The translations under genes were made by a program, and so were the position numbers. 64,000 bases of DNA from Sipunculus nudus (Eukaryota > Annelida > Sipuncula > Golfingiida > Sipunculidae). The stretch covers positions 992,001 through 1,056,000 of the forward strand of contig JAPPUL010000082.1 of NCBI GenBank assembly GCA_026874595.1. Direction: 5' to 3'. Positions 1 to 8,068 of the stretch are shown piece by piece. Position 1 is the stretch's first letter. Each line of letters begins with the position of its first letter. Below the pieces are notes generated by a model, which was not told where the DNA came from, ran no database searches, and saw nothing but the letters and a program-made list of their open reading frames with translations.

Positions 1-1
1 G

Positions 2-292
2 CGTAACTATACTCAATGTGATAGTATGCTTGTGGGCGATGAATGTAGTGCACATACATTTCCCTACATACAAGGGATAAGTTCAACAAGTCATCTAGAA
101 CACGAGGCATCAACTTCTAAAATATCCGAAGAACAGCTTTTGTATTTTCAACAAAGGGGAATATCAAGAGAAGAGGCGATAAGCAGTATAATAAATGGTT
201 TTTGTAAGGATGTTTTTAATCAGCTACCGATGGAATTTGCAGTTGAAGCGACAAGGTTACTTAGTCTAAAGCTTGAAAACAGTGTAGGTTAA
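2..292 (+). CDS. sufB: SufB, Fe-S cluster scaffold subunit (C-terminal part)
   Basis: The window opens inside this gene, in frame from base 2. The visible 96 residues match the end of SufB, the scaffold subunit of the SufBCD Fe-S assembly complex: [19 protein letters not shown], a HEA(S)TSKISEEQL block, [10 protein letters not shown], and the typical ending with [18 protein letters not shown]. SufB works in the cytoplasm with SufC and SufD, building clusters from sulfur mobilised by SufS. The gene is followed by sufC, sufD, sufS and sufU on the same strand, so this is a complete-looking SUF locus in B-C-D-S-U order. Only the 5' truncation by the window edge limits the call. Confidence 0.95.
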   Translation, partial: RNYTQCDSMLVGDECSAHTFPYIQGISSTSHLEHEASTSKISEEQLLYFQQRGISREEAISSIINGFCKDVFNQLPMEFAVEATRLLSLKLENSVG

Positions 293-489
293 AGTAACAA
301 AGAGAGTGGTAAATCATAAATATAGGTTAAAGAAGAAATAAAAGAAGACCAAAATGGCATAATAATGTCATATAAATCATATAAAGAAGTAGATATTACT
401 TTGTTGTAAACGCATCAAGGCAGTTGATGTACAAAAGTTGATGTACAAATAAAACTAAATGTACAAATGAATACAAATGAAGATGAAGT

Positions 490-557
490 AATATAGAATA
501 AAGAGAATAAAGAGATTAAAGATTAAAGAGATTAAAGAGATTAAAGAGAGAATAAAA
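490..557 (+). repeat. AAAGAGATT-type short tandem repeat before sufC
   Basis: The last 70 bases before the sufC start consist of imperfect repeats built on AAAGAGATT / AAAGAGAAT (unit about 9-11 bp). The wider sufB-sufC spacer (293-559, 267 bp) shows no open gene. The repeat runs into the purine-rich stretch that must serve as the sufC ribosome-binding region, so copy-number change would alter its context. Confidence 0.7.
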
Positions 558-559
558 AA

Positions 560-1300
560 ATGCTTGATATAAAAGGACTTTTTGCAGGATATGAAGGGGA
601 GAAGATATTAGAAGGGATAACGCTTAATGTTAAAGCAGGCGAGATACATGCGATAATGGGCCCTAATGGTTCGGGTAAGAGCACCTTATCGAAGGTTATA
701 ATAGGGCATCCTGATTATGAAGTAACTAAAGGAAGTATAACTTACGATGGGAAAGATTTACTTGATGTTGAAGTTGAGGACAGGGCACTTAAGGGTATAT
801 TTCTAGCGTATCAATATCCTGTTGAGATACCGGGAGTGAACAACGCGGAGTTTCTGCGCATGGCATATAATTCACAGTTGAAAAGTCGCGGTAAGGAGGA
901 AGTGGATCCGTTAGATTTTGCAGATATACTTTCTGAGAAGATGGAATTACTTGGGATGGATGAAAAGTATATGGAAAGGTCAGTAAACGATGGATTTTCA
1001 GGAGGGGAGAAGAAAAAGAATGAGATATTGCAGATGGCGCTTTTAAGCCCTCGGCTTTCTATATTGGACGAGATAGATTCAGGACTTGATATAGATGCTC
1101 TTAAAGTGGTATCAAGCGGGATAAACAAAGTTCGTAATAAAGATAGTGCAATAGTGGTGATAACGCATTTTCCTAGGATATTAGAATATATAACACCGGA
1201 TGTGGTACACGTAATGGGAGGCGGCAAGATAGTCAAGTCAGGAGATAAAGAGCTTGCGCATGCACTTGAGGATAAGGGGTATGATTTTTTATTAAGGTGA
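560..1300 (+). CDS. sufC: SufC, Fe-S assembly ATPase
   Basis: An ABC-type ATPase of 246 residues, the normal SufC length. Walker A is GPNGSGKST at residues 34-42, the signature is FSGGEKKKNEILQ, and Walker B with the SufC-specific acid pair is SILDEIDSGLDIDAL. The NAEFLRMAYNSQ and YQYPVEIPGV segments are typical of SufC rather than a transporter ATPase, and no membrane partner lies nearby. It powers conformational change of the SufB-SufD scaffold in the cytoplasm. It lies between sufB and sufD on the same strand. The start is preceded by a purine-rich AAAGAGAG stretch. Confidence 0.96.
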   Translation: MLDIKGLFAGYEGEKILEGITLNVKAGEIHAIMGPNGSGKSTLSKVIIGHPDYEVTKGSITYDGKDLLDVEVEDRALKGIFLAYQYPVEIPGVNNAEFLRMAYNSQLKSRGKEEVDPLDFADILSEKMELLGMDEKYMERSVNDGFSGGEKKKNEILQMALLSPRLSILDEIDSGLDIDALKVVSSGINKVRNKDSAIVVITHFPRILEYITPDVVHVMGGGKIVKSGDKELAHALEDKGYDFLLR

Positions 1301-1375
1301 TAGTTATAATGGCAGAGATGGTATGATGCAGGATGTGATATAGAGGATGGTAAGTAACAAGTTAAAAAAGGGAAG

Positions 1376-2707
1376 ATGATGAGCACAGAATATATAAAAG
1401 ATAAATATAAGAAGGTTTATAAGGGTGATGGGGCATTTGCGAGGTTACGAGAGGATGCATATGTACGTTTTGAGGAGATAGGGATGCCAAAGCGTGGAGC
1501 TGAGAAATATACATATTTAAATGTACGGAATATAGACTATAAAGGCTTTAAGTTGCCAGGACTTGAAAGTAATAAGAATTCATTAGTTGATGGTAAGAAG
1601 GTAGCTTTAGAGTCTTATGGCTTTTGTACAGATAATATTTTAGTATTTGCGCAGGGAGTATATAGGGAGGATTTATCAAAGATAAGCGAAGAAGGGCTTG
1701 AGATAACAAACATAGGGAATGGGCAGATGGGAGAAGCAGGGCTAGAGGAGGATAGTTTGCGATATCTTAATAAACGGTTAGTATCCGAGGATGAGAGTTT
1801 TGCGTTATTAAACGGAATATTCATGAATGATTTATATATAATTAGGGTTCGTGGTAAAATAAGTAAACCGCTTCAGATACTGCATATACTGGAGAACGGG
1901 GTAAGAGATGCCGGAGCAGGAGGAGGGGAGTTACAAATGTTATGTCCGCGGCTTCAATATATATTTGAAGAGGGAAGCAGTTGTACAATATATGTAAAAC
2001 ACATAGGAAGTCTTAAGGATGGATTAATAAGTCATGTAGAAGACTTTATCTTAAAGGAGGGAGCGTCAGTAGAAGTTAATGTTTTGCATAAGTGTGGTAC
2101 TTATGAAGATAATAGATTTGTTAAAAGGAGTTTTTATCAAGGTGGGGGCTCGCGATGTATATTGTCTACAGGGGTTTTGGCAAGCAAGGTGGTACGCAAT
2201 GAGTATGAAGTATATATAGATGGTGAGGGAGCATATTTTGGTTTAAATGGGTTATCGGTGCTTGAGGGTAGAGAGGAGAGTCATAATTATATAAAGGTAT
2301 GCCATAGGAGTCCGGGAAGCGAATCTGAGCAGGTATTTAAGAACATAGTAAAGGATAGAGGCAAAGCTAGTGTAGACACGACGGTATTGGTAGAGAAGGG
2401 AGCACAAAAGACAAATTCAATGCAGTTGGTGCAGAGCTTGATATTATCGGATGAAGGAGAGAGTGATAGCAAGCCGAACTTGATGATATATGCAGATGAT
2501 GTAAAATGTAATCATGGTGCTACGGTGGGTAATTTGGATGATGCTAGTATATTGTATTTAAAGACGCGAGGAATAGCGGAGGAGACAGCACGTCGGCTGC
2601 TTTTGATAGGCTTTATGCAGACGGTAATAGAAAAGATGGGCGAAGATGAGAGTCAAGAAGAAGCATTTGAGGTTTTTTTAGAAAAGCTTGAACGTAGTAT
2701 GGATTAA
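1376..2707 (+). CDS. sufD: SufD, Fe-S assembly scaffold subunit
   Basis: A 443-residue SufB/SufD-family protein. The conserved C-terminal core is clear: DDVKCNHGATVGNLDDASILYLKTRGI around residue 375-400, followed by an FMQTVIEKM helix. The N-terminal half is more divergent (FEEIGMPKRGAEKYTYLN is the usual SufD opening). Its place between sufC and sufS and the lack of the SufB cysteine pattern favour SufD over a second SufB. Two ATG codons are adjacent (1376 and 1379); either may start translation behind GGGAAG. SufD pairs with SufB and SufC in the cluster-assembly complex. Confidence 0.93.
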   Translation: MMSTEYIKDKYKKVYKGDGAFARLREDAYVRFEEIGMPKRGAEKYTYLNVRNIDYKGFKLPGLESNKNSLVDGKKVALESYGFCTDNILVFAQGVYREDLSKISEEGLEITNIGNGQMGEAGLEEDSLRYLNKRLVSEDESFALLNGIFMNDLYIIRVRGKISKPLQILHILENGVRDAGAGGGELQMLCPRLQYIFEEGSSCTIYVKHIGSLKDGLISHVEDFILKEGASVEVNVLHKCGTYEDNRFVKRSFYQGGGSRCILSTGVLASKVVRNEYEVYIDGEGAYFGLNGLSVLEGREESHNYIKVCHRSPGSESEQVFKNIVKDRGKASVDTTVLVEKGAQKTNSMQLVQSLILSDEGESDSKPNLMIYADDVKCNHGATVGNLDDASILYLKTRGIAEETARRLLLIGFMQTVIEKMGEDESQEEAFEVFLEKLERSMD

Positions 2708-2757
2708 AAAGGCTTAGAGACAAAGAAAAGAGTAGATGGGACAAACGGAGAGATTAG

Positions 2758-4008
2758 ATGAGAAACGAGAAAATATTAAATAAAGAACTTGATATAGATA
2801 TGTTGAGGGAAGATTTCCCTATGCTTAGCAAGGAGATAGGAGGGAAGAGGTTAGTCTACTTAGATAACGCAGCAACAACGCAAAAGCCCAAATATGTAAT
2901 AGAGCGAGTAAAAGAGTTTGATAAAAATTCTTATGCGACGGTGCGGCGAGGAGCCTATAAACTTGGCGAGTATGCAACACATTTGTACGAGGAGGCCCGA
3001 GGTGAGGTATCGCGGTTTATAGGATCGGGAGACAAGAAACAAATAATAATAACATCAGGCTCAACACAGTCTATAAACCTAGTAGCTTATAGTTTTGGCA
3101 AGCGTTATGTAAAAGAGGGGGATGAGATAATAATAAGCCAGATGGAACATCATGCAAATATAATACCGTGGCAAGTTGTGTGTGAGGATAGGGGAGCAAA
3201 TCTTAAGGTTATTCCGATAAACGATAAAGGAGAGCTGATACTTGAAGAGTACGAGAAGCTTTTAAATAGCAAAACGAAGCTGGTATCACTAACGCATGTA
3301 TCAAATGCACTGGGGACAATAAATCCGGTAAAAAAGATAATAGAGAAGGCACATGAGGCTGGTGCAAAAGTTTTATTAGATGGTGCTCAGAGTGTGCCTC
3401 ACATGAGAGTTAATGTAGCTGAACTTGATGTAGATTTTTATGTATTCTCGGGACATAAAATGTATGGACCGAGTGGGGTTGGAATCTTATACGGGAGGAG
3501 AGAACTGCTGGAGGATATGCCGCCTTACACAACGGGAGGGGAGATGGTAAATCGAGTTACACTAGAGAAGACAAGCTATGCAGGGTTGCCGGCTAAGTTC
3601 GAAGCGGGGACGCCCCCAATAACGCAATTATTGGGACTTGGAGAGGCTATAAAGTATTTAGAAAAGCTTGGTTTAGAAAATATATCATCTTATGAGGCTA
3701 AACTTTTAAACTACGCAACAAAAGTATTTGAAGAAGAGCTTAAAGGGAAAGTACGTATAATAGGGAATGCGAAGGAGAAGGCAGGGATATTGTCGTTTGA
3801 GCTTTTGGGAGTGCACCCGCATGATGTAATAACGTTTTTGGATGAAGAGAACATAGCGCTTAGAGGGGGACATCATTGTGCCCAGCCGACGATGCAGCGT
3901 TTTGGAGTTCCGGCAACGACTCGAGCGTCCTTTTCGTTTTACAATAAATATGATGAAATAGATAAGCTAGTAGATAGTTTGAAGAAGGTATTGGAGGTTT
4001 TTGCTTGA
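2758..4008 (+). CDS. sufS: SufS, cysteine desulfurase
   Basis: A PLP-dependent class V aminotransferase fold enzyme of 416 residues. It removes sulfur from cysteine as an enzyme persulfide and hands it to SufU. Visible motifs are LDNAATTQKP near the N terminus, SQMEHHANIIPWQ, the PLP lysine K234 in SGHKMYGPSG, and the catalytic cysteine C374 in RGGHHCAQP, typical of group II desulfurases (SufS rather than IscS). It follows sufD by 50 bp, and its stop codon overlaps the next start by one base (TGATG), showing translational coupling to sufU. Confidence 0.97.
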   Translation: MRNEKILNKELDIDMLREDFPMLSKEIGGKRLVYLDNAATTQKPKYVIERVKEFDKNSYATVRRGAYKLGEYATHLYEEARGEVSRFIGSGDKKQIIITSGSTQSINLVAYSFGKRYVKEGDEIIISQMEHHANIIPWQVVCEDRGANLKVIPINDKGELILEEYEKLLNSKTKLVSLTHVSNALGTINPVKKIIEKAHEAGAKVLLDGAQSVPHMRVNVAELDVDFYVFSGHKMYGPSGVGILYGRRELLEDMPPYTTGGEMVNRVTLEKTSYAGLPAKFEAGTPPITQLLGLGEAIKYLEKLGLENISSYEAKLLNYATKVFEEELKGKVRIIGNAKEKAGILSFELLGVHPHDVITFLDEENIALRGGHHCAQPTMQRFGVPATTRASFSFYNKYDEIDKLVDSLKKVLEVFA

Positions 4009-4466
4009 TGTCGTATCAAAGTGATTTATATAAACAGGTAATACTTGATCATAATAAGAATCCTAAAAACAGAAGGCAGATGGGAGAAGCAGAGCGAACG
4101 CATTCATGCGAGGGGCACAATCCATTATGCGGAGACAGTATAGAATTGTATGTTCGTGTTGGGAGTGATGAAGAGATAGAAGACATATCATTTGAGGGGG
4201 ATGGGTGTGCGATATCAAAAGCAAGCGTATCTATGCTGACGGTGGCAGTTAAGGGTATAAAGATAGAGGAAGCTCGGGTTATGTTTTATGAGTTTCATAA
4301 GATGATATTGGGGGAGTTTGATCCGTATAAGGAAGAAAGTCATCTTGGACGGTTGAAGATATTTAAGGGAGTAAGTGAATTTCCTTCAAGGACAAAGTGT
4401 GCAACATTGCCATGGCACACATTGGTCTGCGCGCTTGAGGGCAATAAATCAACAACAACGGAATAA
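4008..4466 (+). CDS. sufU: SufU-like zinc-dependent sulfurtransferase
   Basis: A 152-residue protein of the IscU/SufU family. From the ATG at 4008 the zinc ligands expected for SufU fall at C41 and D43 (NPLCGDS), C67 (GDGCAIS) and C131 (TKCATLPW). It contains the insertion that separates SufU from IscU. In this role it accepts persulfide sulfur from SufS. A TTG at 4005 is an alternative start, but the ATG that overlaps the sufS stop codon gives the standard numbering. It closes the Suf operon. Confidence 0.93.
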   Translation: MSYQSDLYKQVILDHNKNPKNRRQMGEAERTHSCEGHNPLCGDSIELYVRVGSDEEIEDISFEGDGCAISKASVSMLTVAVKGIKIEEARVMFYEFHKMILGEFDPYKEESHLGRLKIFKGVSEFPSRTKCATLPWHTLVCALEGNKSTTTE

Positions 4467-4571
4467 ATTGGTATAATAAAGCATAAAAGATAGCAGATAA
4501 ATAAAATATATATAAATATGAGAGTATACACTATAGTGTTTAGTAAGACATGCTCTTAGAGGGGTAAGTTG

Positions 4572-4853
4572 ATGAGAGTGCAAGAAATATACCATAGAGT
4601 ATTTGTAGAGAATGCGGGAAATATATATATCTTTATGTCGATGTGCATAATGTTTTTAGGGAGCGTACTAATCTGCCTAGATTTTCGTTATGTTCCACTA
4701 TGTATCATTTTGGGGATTATCTTTTTTGGGTATGGAATAATTAAGCGTAGTCAAAGATATAGTATGTACAGCCAAGCCCGAGAGGAAGAAGAGCTTACGC
4801 GCTATAAGCTGATGTTAAGCGGGGGCTATGATGGTGAGTTTAAAAGAGATTAG
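4572..4853 (+). CDS. Small membrane protein, two predicted TM segments
   Basis: This 93-residue protein is not recognised. It has two hydrophobic segments (roughly residues 17-35 and 39-56) separated by a very short turn, then a basic/acidic C-terminal tail rich in R, E and K (REEEELTRYKLM). That suggests a small hairpin inner-membrane protein with a cytoplasmic tail. AGAGGGG lies about 8 bases before the ATG at 4572; a TTG three bases earlier is less likely. It follows sufU by about 105 bp on the same strand, but nothing in the sequence ties it to Fe-S assembly. Confidence 0.6.
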   Translation: MRVQEIYHRVFVENAGNIYIFMSMCIMFLGSVLICLDFRYVPLCIILGIIFFGYGIIKRSQRYSMYSQAREEEELTRYKLMLSGGYDGEFKRD

Positions 4854-5052
4854 AGTATTATACTATATCAAAAGAATAGAAAGGATTAAGGGCTCTAGTA
4901 GGAATGGGTTTGGCAAACAGTTTGGTGCTATTGCTTTTCATCTCACTAAAAATATTATTAAACTTAAAAAGCTCACCAAGTCATATAAAGAAGTACTTAA
5001 TAATATTTCAAAAGGTAATAGAGTAAGGGAAAGGAATAGAAGGGGAGTCTAA
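4828..5052 (+). CDS. Hypothetical small basic protein
   Basis: This 74-residue frame overlaps the end of the preceding gene by 26 bases and starts ATGATG behind a GGGGG run at 4820-4824. The product is strongly basic (runs such as KLKKLTKSYK and RVRERNRR) with no membrane segment and no motif I know. The overlap and codon use make it uncertain: it could be a translationally coupled small protein or a chance open frame. Confidence 0.35.
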   Translation: MMVSLKEIRVLYYIKRIERIKGSSRNGFGKQFGAIAFHLTKNIIKLKKLTKSYKEVLNNISKGNRVRERNRRGV

Positions 5053-5287
5053 GCAAATGTAGACATGAATTATAACTTAAAAGCTAACTTAATAAAGCTA
5101 GCTTTATAATTTAAAGAAGAGATGTTTAAACCCTCACAAAGTATCGTTATCAAATATATAAAATAGAGTAATTTATATAGATATTCTTAGAGAAGAGAGA
5201 GAAGTGAAAAGCTATGCTATTTTTTTTAATTTACTTTAATGCTAGTATTAATTAGATTTAATTTAATTTATTTTATAGGAGAAAAAA

Positions 5288-5977
5288 ATGTTTAAGTTTA
5301 TTAGAGTTTCGATATTTGTTTTGTTGTTATTTCCTGTAGCAAAAGAGACTTTTGCAGCTAGTGTATTATCAGGTGGTGATACTGACAGAAAATATGTTGT
5401 TGGTGTTAATTTCATGGGAGGGTCTTTTGGTTTTCAGTTTGAGGTTGAGGGTGATATTCGTCTAAGCAAGTCGTTAAGTATTGCGCCAAGGCTTGGAGGG
5501 ACTGCATTAGGAGGAGCTTTGATTCTTGCGACTGGCTCTCCGAGTAAGAACTTTGCAAAAGAGGAACTAACTTCTGAATCCATGCTATCGTCATTTTTTT
5601 TAGGAGTGTCTGCTCGGTTTGCTATAATTAAAGGAATCAGACCTCATGGTTTTTGGATAGGTCCTTCTCTCGATATTGTACTTGGTACAAACACGTCAGG
5701 TTTGGGTCTTGCTGGGCTTGGAGGGGGGTCGCTAGCAGAGCAAGCAAAAAAGTTGGCAGAGGATGCAAGGAAAGCGTTGTCTAATCAAAATACTACTAAT
5801 ACATCGGGTGCAAAATTTGTGGCTACTTTTGCCCCTAGTGCTGAGTTTGGATGGAGGTATACTTTTAATTTTGGTTTATCTTTACAAGCTATGCTTCGCC
5901 TTGGACTGTACATTAATACTAATGCAACTCTTGGATTTTATGGTCTTGGCGGCGTGGGTGTAGGTTATTCTTTCTAA
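5288..5977 (+). CDS. Probable outer-membrane beta-barrel protein
   Basis: A 229-residue secreted protein. It starts with a clear signal peptide (basic FKFIR, hydrophobic VSIFVLLLFPVAKE, likely cut after TFA-A). The mature part alternates polar and hydrophobic residues, is rich in Gly, Ser and Thr, and ends in GVGVGYSF, a C-terminal phenylalanine typical of outer-membrane barrels. A central low-complexity EQAKKLAEDARKALSNQ segment could be a loop. A GGAG lies 8 bases before the ATG. It stands alone between long AT-rich spacers, and its GTT/ATT-rich codon use differs from the ATA-rich genes around it. The family is not identifiable. Confidence 0.7.
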   Translation: MFKFIRVSIFVLLLFPVAKETFAASVLSGGDTDRKYVVGVNFMGGSFGFQFEVEGDIRLSKSLSIAPRLGGTALGGALILATGSPSKNFAKEELTSESMLSSFFLGVSARFAIIKGIRPHGFWIGPSLDIVLGTNTSGLGLAGLGGGSLAEQAKKLAEDARKALSNQNTTNTSGAKFVATFAPSAEFGWRYTFNFGLSLQAMLRLGLYINTNATLGFYGLGGVGVGYSF

Positions 5978-6329
5978 TGAAATAATTATTATATATTGAT
6001 AGTTATAACCATTTAAGTATCTATAACTATCAATATATTTAAGATTCACACACAATTTTATTTGGTATTCATTCTAAACCTTATCCCTCCTGCTAACATA
6101 GACCTGTCTTACTTAGACCTGCCTTTATAATAAACAAGAAGTTAAAGCTATCTTAAACTTATATATTAAAATCTGTATCACAGTTATTACAAATAGCTAT
6201 ATTAGCATAACCATTTATATCAAAAGCGTTTGAAATATATATATAGGTTAACTTTATAGGTTGTGTATTAAGAAATATAAATACTATCAAGTATCATTTA
6301 TAGCCAGTTATATTTGAATAGGAGGATTT
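5978..6329. other. Intergenic, 352 bp, with a 17-bp inverted repeat
   Basis: I see no gene here. The first 60 bases hold the long AT-only inverted repeat listed separately. A TAGACCTG motif occurs twice (around 6100 and 6117). The end carries AGGAGG-type Shine-Dalgarno bases for the RDD gene. Confidence 0.6.
5991..6038. terminator. Perfect 17-bp inverted repeat after the barrel gene
   Basis: ATATATTGATAGTTATA (5991-6007) is followed 14 bases later by its exact reverse complement (6022-6038). It begins 13 bases after the stop codon of the barrel gene. There is no long T run afterwards (only TTT), so it could be a weak terminator, an mRNA-stabilising 3' hairpin, or a protein-binding palindrome. 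Confidence 0.5.
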
Positions 6330-6788
6330 ATGGATATTATTACAGAAAAGAAATACGCTAGTTTTGGTTTACGTTTTGCAGCTTTTTGTTTAGACATGTT
6401 AATTCTTCTACCTTTTGAGATTGTGTATATTATAGGTGGTGGTTTTGGTGTATATATAGATATTTCCTTTTATATTTTATCATCAATTTTGTATTCTATG
6501 TATTTTATCTTTTTACATGCACGTTATGGAGCGACTCTAGGGAAGTTTATTGTTGGTATTCGTGTTACAAAACCTGATGGTTCTATTATAGGTTGGTTAG
6601 ATAGTTTTAAGCGTTATTCTATATTTATTATATTTACATTAGCTTTTCTATATATTGATACTCTCACATTACTTCAAATTGATTATAACCATTATTTAAC
6701 TTTAGATATTTGGGATCGTTTTGATTTTATTTACGACCATATGCTAACTAGTAATGATATACTTACGGCATTATTTGGTGGATATTAG
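6330..6788 (+). CDS. RDD-family membrane protein, first domain (ends at a frameshift)
   Basis: An RDD-domain membrane protein. The opening FGLRFAAFCLDMLILLPFE carries the R...D pattern in the first TM segment, and GATLGKFIVGIRV is the second conserved RDD motif. The frame ends at 6788 just where the third TM segment should begin. That segment (WWILVSFIVLLIN, then NRTLHDMIANTIVI) continues without a stop in the -1 frame from about 6776. One missing base, most simply a T at 6774-6776, therefore separates this part from the next one. A GGAGG lies 7 bases before the ATG. Codons favour ATT/GTT, unlike the neighbours. RDD proteins are often linked to ion or solute transport; substrate unknown. Confidence 0.75.
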   Translation: MDIITEKKYASFGLRFAAFCLDMLILLPFEIVYIIGGGFGVYIDISFYILSSILYSMYFIFLHARYGATLGKFIVGIRVTKPDGSIIGWLDSFKRYSIFIIFTLAFLYIDTLTLLQIDYNHYLTLDIWDRFDFIYDHMLTSNDILTALFGGY

Positions 6789-6838
6789 TTTCATTTATAG
6801 TATTACTTATAAATAGTAAAAACCGTACTCTTCATGAT

Positions 6839-7453
6839 ATGATAGCAAATACTATAGTCATAGACACCAAAAGAAGGCATATATCAGATAGTAAAACTAA
6901 TATATTAGTTAGCTATGCAGGTTTTTTTAGGCGCCTTGCGGCAAGGTGTTTAGACTTATTAACTATTATACCTATTATTGGTTTATCTTTTGTTATTGTT
7001 GAGGATTATAATAACATAATATTAACTGTTACTACTCTTAGTTTACTATCTATTTTACTACCTTTATATTTTATACTTTTCAATGTATATGCAGGTGGGA
7101 CGCCAGGCAAGTTAGCGTTTAAAATGCAAATTACAAATATGGATGGAACAAAGATAAGTTATTTAAGTAGTTTTAAGCGAACTTTTATAGATTCTTTAGT
7201 TATATTTAGTTTTTATGCTATAAGAGCTTTTGTCATAGCAAGCCTTGACGCTGATTATTATTTATCATTAGCCCCATTTGCTCGATCAGACCTTGTTGAT
7301 GACAAGATGGATATATGGTTTGGCACAGCCTCATTAACATATATGTTTTGGATATTATTTTCTATTCTAGTTTTTTTTACTAACAAAGAAAGGCAAACTA
7401 TTCATGACTTCATAGCTAAAACTGTAGTTATTAAAAAAAGAGGCTTAACTTAA
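6839..7453 (+). CDS. RDD-family membrane protein, second domain (downstream part of broken gene)
   Basis: The first residues, MIANTIVIDTK, are the end of the preceding RDD domain. A second complete RDD domain then begins: FFRRLAARCLDLLTIIPIIG, the GGTPGKLAFKMQI motif, and a final FWILFSILVFFTN segment with QTIHDFIAKTVVI. The same pattern ends the first domain, so this is a tandem duplication within one protein. Similarity extends upstream of the ATG at 6839 to about 6776, so the ATG is probably internal and the original product was one protein with two RDD domains (about 370 residues). It may still be made separately, but no Shine-Dalgarno precedes 6839. Confidence 0.7.
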   Translation: MIANTIVIDTKRRHISDSKTNILVSYAGFFRRLAARCLDLLTIIPIIGLSFVIVEDYNNIILTVTTLSLLSILLPLYFILFNVYAGGTPGKLAFKMQITNMDGTKISYLSSFKRTFIDSLVIFSFYAIRAFVIASLDADYYLSLAPFARSDLVDDKMDIWFGTASLTYMFWILFSILVFFTNKERQTIHDFIAKTVVIKKRGLT

Positions 7454-7573
7454 AGCTATAACTCTCTAGTATGCAAAAGGTCTTTCAATAAGAAATAAAA
7501 CTACTTTAATAAAAAAAGTTTATAGCAATGGCTTTATATAGCTTGCTAAATAAATGCCTTATAGCTTTATACT

Positions 7574-7807
7574 TTAATTCAGACTTTTAAAGCTGTAAAA
7601 TGCCTTGCCGTTATAAATTAGCTTATCTCCTACTATCTTTAGCTTAATGCTAACTATTTTCTTAACCTGAATCTTTTTAGGTATTTCTGGGGGGAGTCCT
7701 GTTTCTTTATCTATAAAATATACAGGTTTTTCTAGTACTATCAAATACTTTAACAAAGCCATAACCCTTGCTCCAGATAATGCTTTGGCAAACTTAAATA
7801 GAGGCAT
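7574..7807 (-). CDS. Hypothetical 77-residue protein
   Basis: A short leftward gene with a good AGGAG 6 bases before its ATG, which supports real translation. The product is basic (pI high: KKIQVKKIVSIKLKI) with one weakly hydrophobic stretch and no known motif. It lies in the AT-rich accessory stretch between the broken RDD gene and a decayed coding remnant, and could itself be a fragment of a longer ancestral protein. Confidence 0.5.
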   Translation of the reverse strand: MPLFKFAKALSGARVMALLKYLIVLEKPVYFIDKETGLPPEIPKKIQVKKIVSIKLKIVGDKLIYNGKAFYSFKSLN

Positions 7808-7840
7808 AGCTACTCCTATATAGGAAATGTTTATGCTTAA

Positions 7841-7990
7841 AAGAAAGAGCTTGATAAGGCAACAAGGGCTAAAGAGCGAAGGTATTACTATGTGATTATG
7901 AGTGAGGGAAATTATGAGTTGAAATTAAAGTTTGTGTACAAAGGATTTTTAGAGAGTTTAGAGAATGCTATACTTTATCGCCCTTATTAA
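7841..7990 (+). pseudogene. Probable remnant of a small gene
   Basis: A protein-like frame of 49 codons runs to the TAA at 7988-7990 (RRYYYVIMSEG, YELKLKFVYKGF) but has no start codon of its own before an internal GTG/ATG. An ATG at 7827 behind TAGGAA opens an adjacent frame that reads for a few codons and stops early. A single-base change in the A-rich run near 7838-7846 would join the two. I read this as a small gene broken by one indel; a chance open frame is the alternative. Confidence 0.35.
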
Positions 7991-8016
7991 GTAATATAAA
8001 ATTAAGCAAGATAACT

Positions 8017-8068
8017 CTTTCATATCTTACTTTCATATCTTACTTTCATATCTTACTTTCATATCTTA
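8017..8068. repeat. 13-bp tandem repeat, four copies, ending at a stop codon
   Basis: CTTTCATATCTTA is repeated four times without mismatch. The last copy contains the stop codon (8066-8068 on the minus strand) of the 619-residue gene, so slippage has multiplied the 3' end of that gene. Confidence 0.9.

Noticed and set aside
6765-6790. Programmed -1 frameshift in the RDD gene
   Set aside because: The bases TTATTTGG do not form a standard slippery heptamer, and no stable downstream structure is evident.
8017-8068. CRISPR array
   Set aside because: The units are directly adjacent, with no spacers, and no cas genes are present.
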